7,357 bases of DNA from Micromonosporaceae bacterium (GTDB taxonomy: Bacteria > Actinomycetota > Actinomycetes > Mycobacteriales > Micromonosporaceae), in assembly GCA_019690055.1 (NCBI GenBank), contig JADGGF010000215.1, positions 1 to 7,357 of the forward strand, written 5' to 3'. Position numbers and translations under genes: made by a program. Shown piece by piece: positions 1-5,667 of this stretch. The first letter of the stretch is position 1. Every line of letters begins with the position of its first letter. Under the pieces are notes generated by a model. The model did no database searches. It saw nothing but the letters and a program-made list of their open reading frames with translations, and was not told the origin of the DNA.

Positions 1-565
1 CCTTGGCGTCGGCGAGCACCTCGGCGGCGGCGTCACCGCGGCCCTGCACGCGGTAGCCACCCAGCGTGTGCTCGCGCTGCGGCGTGAAGCCGACGTGCCC
101 CATCACCGGGATGCCGGCGGCCGTCAGCGCCGCGATCTGCGGGGCACAGGCGCGCCCGCCCTCGAGCTTCACCGCGTGGCAGCCGCCCTCCTTCATGAAC
201 CGGACCGCCGTCCGCAGGGCCTGGGCCGGCCCCTCCTCGTAGGAGCCGAACGGCAGGTCGCCCACGACCAGACAGTGCGAGGTGGAGCGCACCACCGCCC
301 GCACGAGGGGGAGCAGTTCGTCCACGGTGACCGGCAGGGTGGTCTCGTGGCCGAAGACGTTGTTGGCGGCCGAGTCACCGACGAGCAGCGCGGCGACGCC
401 CGCCTCATCGAAGATTCTCGCCGTGTACTGGTCGTAGCTGGTGAGCATCGCCCACCGCTCGCCTCGCTTCTTGGCGGCGAGCAGGTCGCGGGTGCGGACA
501 CGTCGGCTGGCCGGACCCCCGTAGAGCGACGTCGACGGACCGGGGGTTGGGGAACCGGAGGTCAT
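1..565 (-). CDS. panB: 3-methyl-2-oxobutanoate hydroxymethyltransferase (ketopantoate hydroxymethyltransferase), 3' end cut by window
   Basis: PanB transfers a hydroxymethyl group from 5,10-methylene-tetrahydrofolate to 3-methyl-2-oxobutanoate, the first committed step of pantothenate and hence CoA synthesis in the cytoplasm. The first 188 codons are present; the rest lies beyond base 1. Visible family marks are LTSYD (41-45), VGDS with metal-binding D64, GHETTLPVT (72-80), GDLPF with D103, VKLEGG with K133 and E135, and the later GHVGFTPQ and GGYRVQGRG blocks. These match the Mg- and substrate-binding residues D45, D84, K112 and E114 of the E. coli enzyme. The ATG at 565 is preceded by AAGGAG (572-577) six bases upstream. 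The roughly 20-residue N-terminal extension ending in LYGGPASRRVR is common in actinobacterial PanB. The 131-nt gap to nadE holds no gene; I see no convincing promoter or terminator in it, so co-transcription with nadE is possible. Confidence 0.96.
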   Translation of the reverse strand, partial: MTSGSPTPGPSTSLYGGPASRRVRTRDLLAAKKRGERWAMLTSYDQYTARIFDEAGVAALLVGDSAANNVFGHETTLPVTVDELLPLVRAVVRSTSHCLVVGDLPFGSYEEGPAQALRTAVRFMKEGGCHAVKLEGGRACAPQIAALTAAGIPVMGHVGFTPQREHTLGGYRVQGRGDAAAEVLADAK

Positions 566-696
566 AACGGGCTCCTTCACTTCCTCGAGGCCGCATCGGC
601 GGTCCCCGGGCTCTTTGCGAGCATCGTCGCACCGTCGCCCGTGTTGCGCAGGAGGCTCGTGGGAGAAGTCACACGTGATGGCCGAGTCGCCAACAG

Positions 697-2442
697 TCAC
701 CCCTGGAAGCGGTTCGTGATCGGCAGCCGTCGATCACGACCGAACGCCTTGATGGAGATCTTCGGGCCGGGAGCGGACTGCCGACGCTTGTACTCGGCGA
801 GGTCCACCATCCGGGCGACCCGGGCGACCAGCTCCGGATCGTGCCCGGCCGCGAGCAGCGCCTCTCGGCCCAGATCTCGATCAATATAGTCGGCGAGCAG
901 TGCATCGAGCTGCTCGTACGGGGGCAGTGAGTCGGTGTCGAGCTGACCGGGGCGCAGCTCGGCGCTGGGTGGCTTGGTGATCGAGTTCTCCGGAATCGGT
1001 GGGGTCTGGCCCCGGCGGACCGCCTCGTCGTTGCGCCACCGGGCCAGCCGCCAGACCATCGTCTTCGGCACGTCCTTGATGGGGTTGAAGCCGCCGACCG
1101 AGTCGCCGTAGAGCGTCGAGTAACCGACCGACAGCTCGCTCTTGTTGCCCGTGGTGAGCACGAGGTGGTTGTCCTGGTTGGACAGTGCCATGAGGATGAC
1201 CCCGCGCACCCGGGCCTGCAGGTTCTCGGCGGCGACGCCGTCCAGCGTCAGGTGGGCGTGGAACGCGTCGACCATGGGCTGGATCGGCACGGTCGCAAAG
1301 TGCAGGCCGGTCCGGCGGGCGAGGTCGGCCGCGTCGTCGCGGGAGTGCTGGGACGAGTGCGCCGACGGCAGCGACACGCCGTAGACGTTGTCCGGCCCGA
1401 GGGCGTCGACCGCGATCGTCGCCACCACGGCGGAGTCGATGCCCCCCGAGAGGGCGATGATCACCGAGCGGAACCGGTTCTTGCGGACGTAGTCGCGCAA
1501 ACCGGTGACGAGGGCCTGCCACACCTCCGCCTCGTCGGCCAGCCGCTCTGCGATGGTGCCCGTGATGCGCGTGTCGGGAACGGTGAGCTTTCCCGGCAGG
1601 ATGGTGTGCTCGATGCGCAGCCCGGCCGTGATCTCGGGGATCGGCACCCCGCCGGCCGCCGGCAGGTCGAGGTCGACGATCACGAGTTCTTCGCTGAACT
1701 GGGGTGCCCGGGCGAGCACCGTTCCGTCGGGAGCCACGACCATCGAGTCGCCGTCGAAGACCAGCTCGTCCTGGCCGCCGACCATGTTCACGTACGCGAC
1801 CGTGGCCCGGGCCTCGGCCGCGCGGCGCGCCACGAGCGGCAGGCGTACGTCGTCCTTGTTGCGCTCGTACGGCGACCCATTGATGTTCACCACAAGCCCC
1901 ACGCCGGCCTCACCCGCGGCGGTGAAGGGCCCACCGGCCTGCCAGAGGTCCTCACAGATCGTCACGGCCACGTCGACGTTGTCGAGGCGCACGACGGTGA
2001 GCATGTCGCCGGGCACGAAGTACCGGTCCTCGTCGAACACCCCGTAGTTGGGCAGGTGGTGCTTGAAGTACCGGGCGTGCACCCGACCGTCCGTGATCAC
2101 CGCGGCGGCGTTGCGCGCCCCGCGGCCCGGGGTCGCGTCGGCGCCGAGCCGGGGTGGCCCGTCCGCGTCGAGGTAGCCGACGACCACCACCACGTGACCG
2201 AGCCCATCGGCGGCCAGGTCACGGGCCAGCGCGTCGACCGCCGCCCGGGAGGCGTTGACGAAGCTCTCCCGGAACACGAGGTCCTCGACCGGGTACCCGG
2301 TGACCATCATCTCGGGGAAGACCACGAGATGGGCCCCCGACTCCGCGGCCTTGCGGGTGTGCTCCCGGACCAGGGCAGCGTTACCGGCGAGGTCCCCGAC
2401 CGTCGGGTCGACCTGGGCCAGCGCGATGCGAACCGTCGGCAT
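697..2442 (-). CDS. nadE: glutamine-dependent NAD+ synthetase
   Basis: This cytoplasmic enzyme makes NAD+ from deamido-NAD+ and ATP, using ammonia released from glutamine by its own N-terminal domain. The 581 residues form two domains. The nitrilase-like glutaminase (about 1-265) has the Glu-Lys-Cys triad: E44 in VVFPEM, K127 in YFKHHLPNYG and C163 in TICEDLW. The synthetase domain (about 305-581) has the ATP pyrophosphatase loop LSGGIDS (331-337) and the TTGNKSELSVGYST and YGDSVGGFNPIKD blocks. It ends in the family-typical RLPITNRF. The length fits the shorter actinobacterial class (about 580 residues), not the longer mycobacterial form of about 680. The ATG at 2442 has GGGGAG upstream; that site overlaps the 3' arm of an inverted repeat (2455-2471). 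A radical SAM gene ends 75 nt upstream on the same strand and panB follows, so nadE may be the last-but-one gene of a longer transcript. No defects are visible. Confidence 0.97.
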   Translation of the reverse strand: MPTVRIALAQVDPTVGDLAGNAALVREHTRKAAESGAHLVVFPEMMVTGYPVEDLVFRESFVNASRAAVDALARDLAADGLGHVVVVVGYLDADGPPRLGADATPGRGARNAAAVITDGRVHARYFKHHLPNYGVFDEDRYFVPGDMLTVVRLDNVDVAVTICEDLWQAGGPFTAAGEAGVGLVVNINGSPYERNKDDVRLPLVARRAAEARATVAYVNMVGGQDELVFDGDSMVVAPDGTVLARAPQFSEELVIVDLDLPAAGGVPIPEITAGLRIEHTILPGKLTVPDTRITGTIAERLADEAEVWQALVTGLRDYVRKNRFRSVIIALSGGIDSAVVATIAVDALGPDNVYGVSLPSAHSSQHSRDDAADLARRTGLHFATVPIQPMVDAFHAHLTLDGVAAENLQARVRGVILMALSNQDNHLVLTTGNKSELSVGYSTLYGDSVGGFNPIKDVPKTMVWRLARWRNDEAVRRGQTPPIPENSITKPPSAELRPGQLDTDSLPPYEQLDALLADYIDRDLGREALLAAGHDPELVARVARMVDLAEYKRRQSAPGPKISIKAFGRDRRLPITNRFQG

Positions 2443-2454
2443 GGTCCCATTCTC

Positions 2455-2471
2455 CCCGCTCGGCGAGCGGG
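2455..2471 (-). promoter_or_regulatory. inverted repeat overlapping the nadE ribosome binding site
   Basis: CCCGCTCG (2455-2462) and CGAGCGGG (2464-2471) are perfect 8-nt complements around one central base, so about six pairs with a small loop can form in RNA. On the minus strand the 3' arm runs into the GGGGAG Shine-Dalgarno site of nadE. There is no T-run after it, so it is a poor intrinsic terminator. It may instead modulate translation of nadE or be a weak attenuator. Function is inferred. Confidence 0.5.
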
Positions 2472-2472
2472 C

Positions 2473-2522
2473 CCCGGACGGGATCAGGCGACCGCGGTGA
2501 GCGGCGCCCGGACGGGATCAGG
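2473..2522. repeat. direct repeat of 16 bp at the radical SAM gene stop codon (34-bp period)
   Basis: CCCGGACGGGATCAGG occurs at 2473-2488 and exactly again at 2507-2522. The second copy contains the TGA stop (2518-2520) of the radical SAM gene. On the minus strand, the roughly 20 bases before each TGA are also alike: the real end encodes LPIAPVS, and the downstream copy would read APLTAVA before its own TGA. This looks like an old 34-bp tandem duplication of the gene's 3' end. Confidence 0.75.
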
Positions 2523-4095
2523 AGACGGGGGCGATCGGCAGCATCGGGCGGGTGGACCAGGCCAGCCGCTGGGTGGCCAGGGCGGGCCAGGCCTGGACCG
2601 CGCAGAAGGGAGCGCATTGATGCGCGTCGTCGGTACCCCGGGTCGCCACATGGACGCAGCACTGGATCAGTCGTTCCTCGATCATGGTATTTATGTCCAT
2701 GAAAGGCTTGACGGTGATCCGCTTGACCCGTTCCGCGAGCAGCTTGCGTAGCCGAGCCTGCCCGCCGGGCAGCGCGGACGAGGCCAGGGTGACCAGCGTG
2801 GAGATGCCGAGGTCGCAGTTGGCCGACAGGTCGCGCCACAGCTGGCCGATCCGGGGGTGGGAGAGCGTGGACTGTTCGGAGAGCAGGTCCAGCAGCGAGT
2901 CCTTGACCACGCGTTTGATGGAGGCGGGTAGGTCGGAGTCGGCGATCCGGTTGGCGACCAGGTCGGGGTTCAGGTCCAGAAACTCACGCAGCTTGTCGTG
3001 GCCGATGAGGGCGGTGAGCGATCGCCACACTCCGGAGTCGTCGCGCAGGAGGTACCCGACCGAGCAGCAGTGCGGATGCGAGCAGGGCAGGGCGGTCAGG
3101 TCCCGCCAGGTGACCAGGCCGTTGGTCTGGGGACCGAGCCGGGCCAGCACCCCGGTGTGGGTGAGCCGGTCGTGCGGATCGATGACTCCTGATCGGCCCG
3201 AGCCGAACTGGGGCTGGATGCTCACCCCGCCCACGTACGGCGTGTTCAGCGCACGAATGACCACCGCACCGATCTGGTCGTCGTTGACGCCCAACGCGGC
3301 GGTCATGGTGAGCGTGGTGAAGATGCCGCGGGCCGAGAGCCGCTCGATGGCCAGGTCCTTCTGCCGGCGCAGATCCCCACCGCGGTGGTGCCGGCTCGCC
3401 TGCTCGGAGTCACCGTCGTACTGCAGGTAGACCTCGACCCGCTCCCGGTGCCGGGTGAGCAGGTCGAGCAGCGCGTCATCCCGGGCGATGGTCAACCCGT
3501 TGGTGTTGACCAGGACCCGCACGACGTTGCGCCGGGCGACCTCGGCGAGCAGCTCGGCCAGGTGCGGATACAGGGTCGGTTCGCCGCCGGAGAGCATCAG
3601 GACGTCGATACGGTCGTTCTCGCGGCTCAGCCGGGTGTCGATGCTGGCCAGCACCTCGGGTAGCGGGGCCACCCCGGTCAGCTCGGGCGAGGAGTCGGTG
3701 AAGCAGGTGGGGCAGCGCAGGTTGCACTCGGCCGTGACATCGGCGAGCAGGATGCAGGTGTGTTGTGTCTGCATCTCGGGCAACCCGCGAAGGTAGGCCG
3801 AGGGGATCGGGTCGAAGTTGCCCCGCGCGTCGGGGACATGTTGCTTCGTCGGCGCCGTCCACTGCTCGAGGTAGCGCAGGATCTCCGGCGACTCGTCGTA
3901 GAGCGTGGTCACCAGCCCGTGCTCGGGACAGCCCCGCTCCAGCCAGATCCGGCCGTCCCGCTCGACCAGCCAGCCGGCCAGCCGGGCGACGTCCCGCAAC
4001 GGCCGGTCCGGCTGCTCGCGGTGGCAGTGCGGACAGAAGGCGTTGACGTAGCGGTGGATGCGGTCACCCCGCAGGGGCATACCCGAGCCGACCAT
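2518..4095 (-). CDS. radical SAM enzyme of the MJ0619/tetraether lipid synthase (Tes)-like family
   Basis: The 525-residue protein has the AdoMet-cluster motif AECNLRCPTC (C124, C128, C131) and SGGEPT (169-174), so it should cleave S-adenosylmethionine to a 5'-deoxyadenosyl radical. Other cysteine groups mark the subfamily: an N-terminal CPHC (C21, C24) with GCPEHG (C56), like a rubredoxin or Zn site; PCSHPHCC (C338, C343, C344); C427; and a C-terminal QCC...QCAPFC (C479, C480, C494, C498). This layout resembles archaeal Tes, which carries three FeS clusters and a rubredoxin-like iron and couples lipid tails by C-C bond formation. The substrate here is unknown. The ATG at 4095 is chosen because AAGGAG (4101-4106) precedes it by five bases; M6 (4080) is an in-frame alternative. 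The gene lies 9 nt after the Lgt-like gene, so the two are probably translationally coupled. The protein is probably cytoplasmic or membrane-peripheral: no signal peptide is seen. A rare ATA-AAT codon pair sits at 468-469 near the C-terminal cluster. Family assignment is by motif memory, not by search. Confidence 0.85.
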   Translation of the reverse strand: MVGSGMPLRGDRIHRYVNAFCPHCHREQPDRPLRDVARLAGWLVERDGRIWLERGCPEHGLVTTLYDESPEILRYLEQWTAPTKQHVPDARGNFDPIPSAYLRGLPEMQTQHTCILLADVTAECNLRCPTCFTDSSPELTGVAPLPEVLASIDTRLSRENDRIDVLMLSGGEPTLYPHLAELLAEVARRNVVRVLVNTNGLTIARDDALLDLLTRHRERVEVYLQYDGDSEQASRHHRGGDLRRQKDLAIERLSARGIFTTLTMTAALGVNDDQIGAVVIRALNTPYVGGVSIQPQFGSGRSGVIDPHDRLTHTGVLARLGPQTNGLVTWRDLTALPCSHPHCCSVGYLLRDDSGVWRSLTALIGHDKLREFLDLNPDLVANRIADSDLPASIKRVVKDSLLDLLSEQSTLSHPRIGQLWRDLSANCDLGISTLVTLASSALPGGQARLRKLLAERVKRITVKPFMDINTMIEERLIQCCVHVATRGTDDAHQCAPFCAVQAWPALATQRLAWSTRPMLPIAPVS

Positions 4096-4100
4096 GTTCT

Positions 4101-4106
4101 CTCCTT
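4101..4106 (-). promoter_or_regulatory. ribosome binding site of the radical SAM gene, overlapping the upstream stop codon
   Basis: On the minus strand the sequence TAAGGAG joins the TAA stop of the Lgt-like gene (4105-4107) to a strong AAGGAG site five bases before the radical SAM ATG. This overlap fixes the start at 4095 and implies that ribosomes ending the first gene can restart on the second. Confidence 0.85.
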
Positions 4107-4929
4107 AATGGACTGTCCTTGGCGGCGTGATGGACCGCCCGGCGGGCGGCGTCTGTCGCCGCCACAGACCCGCGTAGACGCCTCGTCGGGCGGCTCGCAC
4201 GATGTGCCAGGCGCCCAGCGGCAGGACGGCGGCCAGGAAGAGCTGCGGGCGGGTGAGCCCGGCGAAGACCACCTCGTTGCCTCGGACGAACTCGACGACG
4301 AACCGGAAGGCTGCGTACCCGATGACGTAGCCGGTGAACAGCTCGCCGGGTTCGGAGAGCCGGCCGCGCGCCCACAGGATCGCGGTGAAGGCCAGGGCGT
4401 GGAAGGCGATCTCATACGCGAACGAGGGGTGCAGCGCGACGCCGGGCACGGCGCCGGGGAGCCGGGCGGCCTGGTCCGGGCTGAGCGTGATGCCCCACGG
4501 AAGGCTCGTGGGCGTGCCCGGCAGTTCGGTGAGCAGGCAGCCCACCCGACCGATCGCCATGCCGATCGCCACCGCGGGAGCGAACAGGTCGCCGGTCCGG
4601 TCGCGGTAGCCCGTGAGGCGTTTGGCCAGCAGGACGCCGACGTAGGCGCCGACCAGCCCGGACAGGATGCTTCGGTTGCCGTAGAGCCACTGCTCCACGA
4701 GTGTCGCGTTCTGCCGCAGGTCCAGGTGCTGCCACCAGGTGCCGAGCCGCGCGACGATGGCGCCACCGGCCAACCCCCCGGCCACGATGACCCAGAGCCG
4801 CTCGTCCCGGATCCGGCGCCGACGGAGCTCGATGGTGAAGACGGCCAGCGCGGCCAGCACGCCGAGCCCGACGAACACGTCGTGGGTGCCGATCGGGACC
4901 GGTCCGAGGTGACCGAGCGTCGGGACCAA
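4105..4929 (-). CDS. divergent prolipoprotein diacylglyceryl transferase (Lgt)-family membrane protein
   Basis: The 274-residue polytopic membrane protein matches the Lgt fold. It has GGLAGGAIVARLG (51-63), RSILSGLVG (86-94), GRVGCLLTE (127-135) in place of the Lgt signature GRxGNFxNxE, LPWG (143-146), HPSFAYE (167-173) and FRFVVEFVRG (208-217). Classical Lgt moves diacylglyceryl from phosphatidylglycerol to lipobox cysteines. Here the segment equivalent to the E. coli HGGLIG motif reads LSGLVG, so the essential His103 is Leu, and the first signature Asn is Cys. Arginines R61, R128, R209 and R216 and E135 remain. It is therefore probably a paralogue with a different acceptor or reaction, perhaps on phospholipid. 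The start is a TTG at 4929: an in-frame TAG lies two codons upstream, and no ATG and no earlier plausible start follows within the conserved N-terminus. It is 3 nt from the stop of the small membrane protein and 9 nt from the radical SAM gene, in one operon. The tail after about 245 is basic and Pro-rich, likely cytoplasmic. Confidence 0.82.
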   Translation of the reverse strand: MVPTLGHLGPVPIGTHDVFVGLGVLAALAVFTIELRRRRIRDERLWVIVAGGLAGGAIVARLGTWWQHLDLRQNATLVEQWLYGNRSILSGLVGAYVGVLLAKRLTGYRDRTGDLFAPAVAIGMAIGRVGCLLTELPGTPTSLPWGITLSPDQAARLPGAVPGVALHPSFAYEIAFHALAFTAILWARGRLSEPGELFTGYVIGYAAFRFVVEFVRGNEVVFAGLTRPQLFLAAVLPLGAWHIVRAARRGVYAGLWRRQTPPAGRSITPPRTVH

Positions 4930-4950
4930 GGCCTACCCCGCCGTCCCGAC
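4919..4950 (-). promoter_or_regulatory. RNA hairpin displaying the stop/TTG start junction
   Basis: GTCGGGAC (4919-4926) and GTCCCGAC (4943-4950) are perfect 8-nt complements. In the minus-strand message the 16-nt loop holds a weak GGCGGGG ribosome-binding stretch, the TAG stop of the small membrane protein and the TTG start of the Lgt-like gene, which directly abuts the stem. Ribosomes reading the first gene would open the stem, so it fits a translational coupling device. The structure is seen; the role is inferred. Confidence 0.55.
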
Positions 4951-5361
4951 CACCAGCGCGGTGCAGACCCCACCACCGCAGAGGACGCCGAGCGCGATGG
5001 AGATGACCATTCCGGCGCCGAAGATCCGGGTCCGCCGGATCGCCATCAGCACGATGCTGGCGACGAGGACGACGCCGGTGGCGATACCGCCGCTGACGAA
5101 CGACGCCGCCAAGGCGGCGACGCCGCGCTCGCCCCGGCTCGGCTCAGCAAACGTAAATGCGACAGTAGCTATATAAGCAAGAAGGTAGATGGCCATGCCG
5201 GCGCCCAGGCCGTAGAGGATCGCTTGCGGGCCCTGCCAGCGGTCGACCGGGGGCGCGGGCGTGGCGTACTGAGGCTGGATCCCCGGCGGCTGCGGCGGTG
5301 GCTGGTGCGGTGGCTGCTGCGGCGGTGGCTGGTGCGGCGGTGGCCAGGCGGGGTCGGTCAT
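4933..5361 (-). CDS. small proline-rich membrane protein, three predicted TM helices, function unknown
   Basis: I do not recognise a named family. The 142-residue product begins with a soluble Pro/Gln/His-rich segment (about 1-40) that contains PPHQPPPQ twice, nine residues apart. Three hydrophobic stretches follow at about 46-71, 81-108 and 113-140, so it should be an integral membrane protein. The ATG at 5361 is preferred over a possible start near 5445 because GGAGGA (5365-5370) sits just upstream and the extra 28 residues look like translated noncoding DNA. It is first in a tight operon with the Lgt-like and radical SAM genes; its TAG stop is only 3 nt before the next start. Codons 60-71 within TM1 are markedly A/T-rich (CTT, TAT, ATA, GCT, ACT, TTT) compared with the rest of the window. 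It may be a membrane scaffold or partner for its neighbours, but similar Pro-rich three- or four-helix proteins are common in actinomycetes and the link may be only positional. Confidence 0.8.
   Translation of the reverse strand: MTDPAWPPPHQPPPQQPPHQPPPQPPGIQPQYATPAPPVDRWQGPQAILYGLGAGMAIYLLAYIATVAFTFAEPSRGERGVAALAASFVSGGIATGVVLVASIVLMAIRRTRIFGAGMVISIALGVLCGGGVCTALVVGTAG
5289..5337. repeat. 22-bp direct repeat, 27-bp period, in the proline-rich coding segment
   Basis: A 22-nt unit at 5289-5310 recurs exactly at 5316-5337. The 27-bp spacing is nine codons, so the repeat expands the Pro-rich N-terminus in frame (PPHQPPPQ twice). Such repeats readily gain or lose units by slippage, so length may vary between strains. 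Confidence 0.8.
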
Positions 5362-5463
5362 CGCTCCTCCAGGCTTGACGGCCGGACCGGGCCGAGCGCG
5401 GCGCTGTCCGCGCGCGACGGCGCCGCGGAGGTCGCCCGGCGCCACAATCCGTACACAGCCCGC

Positions 5464-5490
5464 ACGCTACCGATCACCACGGCCCGTCAC
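5464..5490 (-). promoter_or_regulatory. weak candidate promoter for the small membrane protein operon
   Basis: On the minus strand GTGACG (5485-5490) is followed after 15 bases by TAGCGT (5464-5469), which fits the actinobacterial -10 pattern TAnnnT. The spacer is shorter than usual and the -35 match is partial, so this is only a candidate. It would leave a leader of about 95 nt. Confidence 0.25.
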
Positions 5491-5530
5491 CATCGGCCCC
5501 CCGGCCGAGGGCCCGCCCGGGTTCACCGGT

Positions 5531-5544
5531 CCGGCGTACGCCGG
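5531..5544. promoter_or_regulatory. perfect 14-bp palindrome upstream of glnA2, possible operator
   Basis: CCGGCGTACGCCGG equals its own reverse complement. It lies about 124 bp before the glnA2 start, and its right half GTACGCC is repeated 9 bp further on. Dimeric regulators bind such sites, but at this GC content a palindrome of this length can also arise by chance. Confidence 0.3.
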
Positions 5545-5667
5545 GTACGCCATCGTGGCGGCTGGGATGATGTGCCACGATGGAGCGCGTCGAGTCGTCC
5601 GGATGGGGCGAGTTCGGCGAATGGGCCGGTCCACACGGGGCCGGGCGTCAGCGGCGCGGGAGACACC

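Larger units (their letters stand above)
5362..5667. other. divergent intergenic region between the membrane-protein operon and glnA2
   Basis: This 306-bp stretch contains no supportable gene. It must hold promoters for both directions, unless the left operon is read from elsewhere. It contains the ribosome binding site GGAGGA (minus, 5365-5370), a weak minus-strand promoter candidate (5464-5490), a perfect 14-bp palindrome (5531-5544), a short inverted repeat CGCCA-TCG-TGGCG (5548-5560) and the glnA2 ribosome binding site GGGAG (plus, 5658-5662). I see no clear -35/-10 pair for glnA2 and no recognisable GlnR box. Confidence 0.7.

Noticed and set aside
68..889. 273-codon plus-strand open frame across panB and the nadE 3' end
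   Set aside because: It is antisense to two clear genes, and its translation shows no family resemblance.
1165..2751. 528-codon plus-strand open frame antisense to nadE
   Set aside because: It is a GC-driven shadow of nadE; the product has no recognisable motif and no good start signal.
5362..5445. N-terminal extension of the small membrane protein (28 residues)
   Set aside because: The ATG at 5361 has a strong GGAGGA site directly upstream, and the extra residues are Arg/Gly/Ala-rich without conserved character.
3760..5667. Very long plus-strand open frame upstream of and in frame with glnA2
   Set aside because: It lies antisense to the radical SAM, Lgt-like and small membrane genes, and its translation is low-complexity and rich in Arg, Gly, Asp and Pro. 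It is open only because of the high GC content; glnA2 starts at 5668 by homology and ribosome site.
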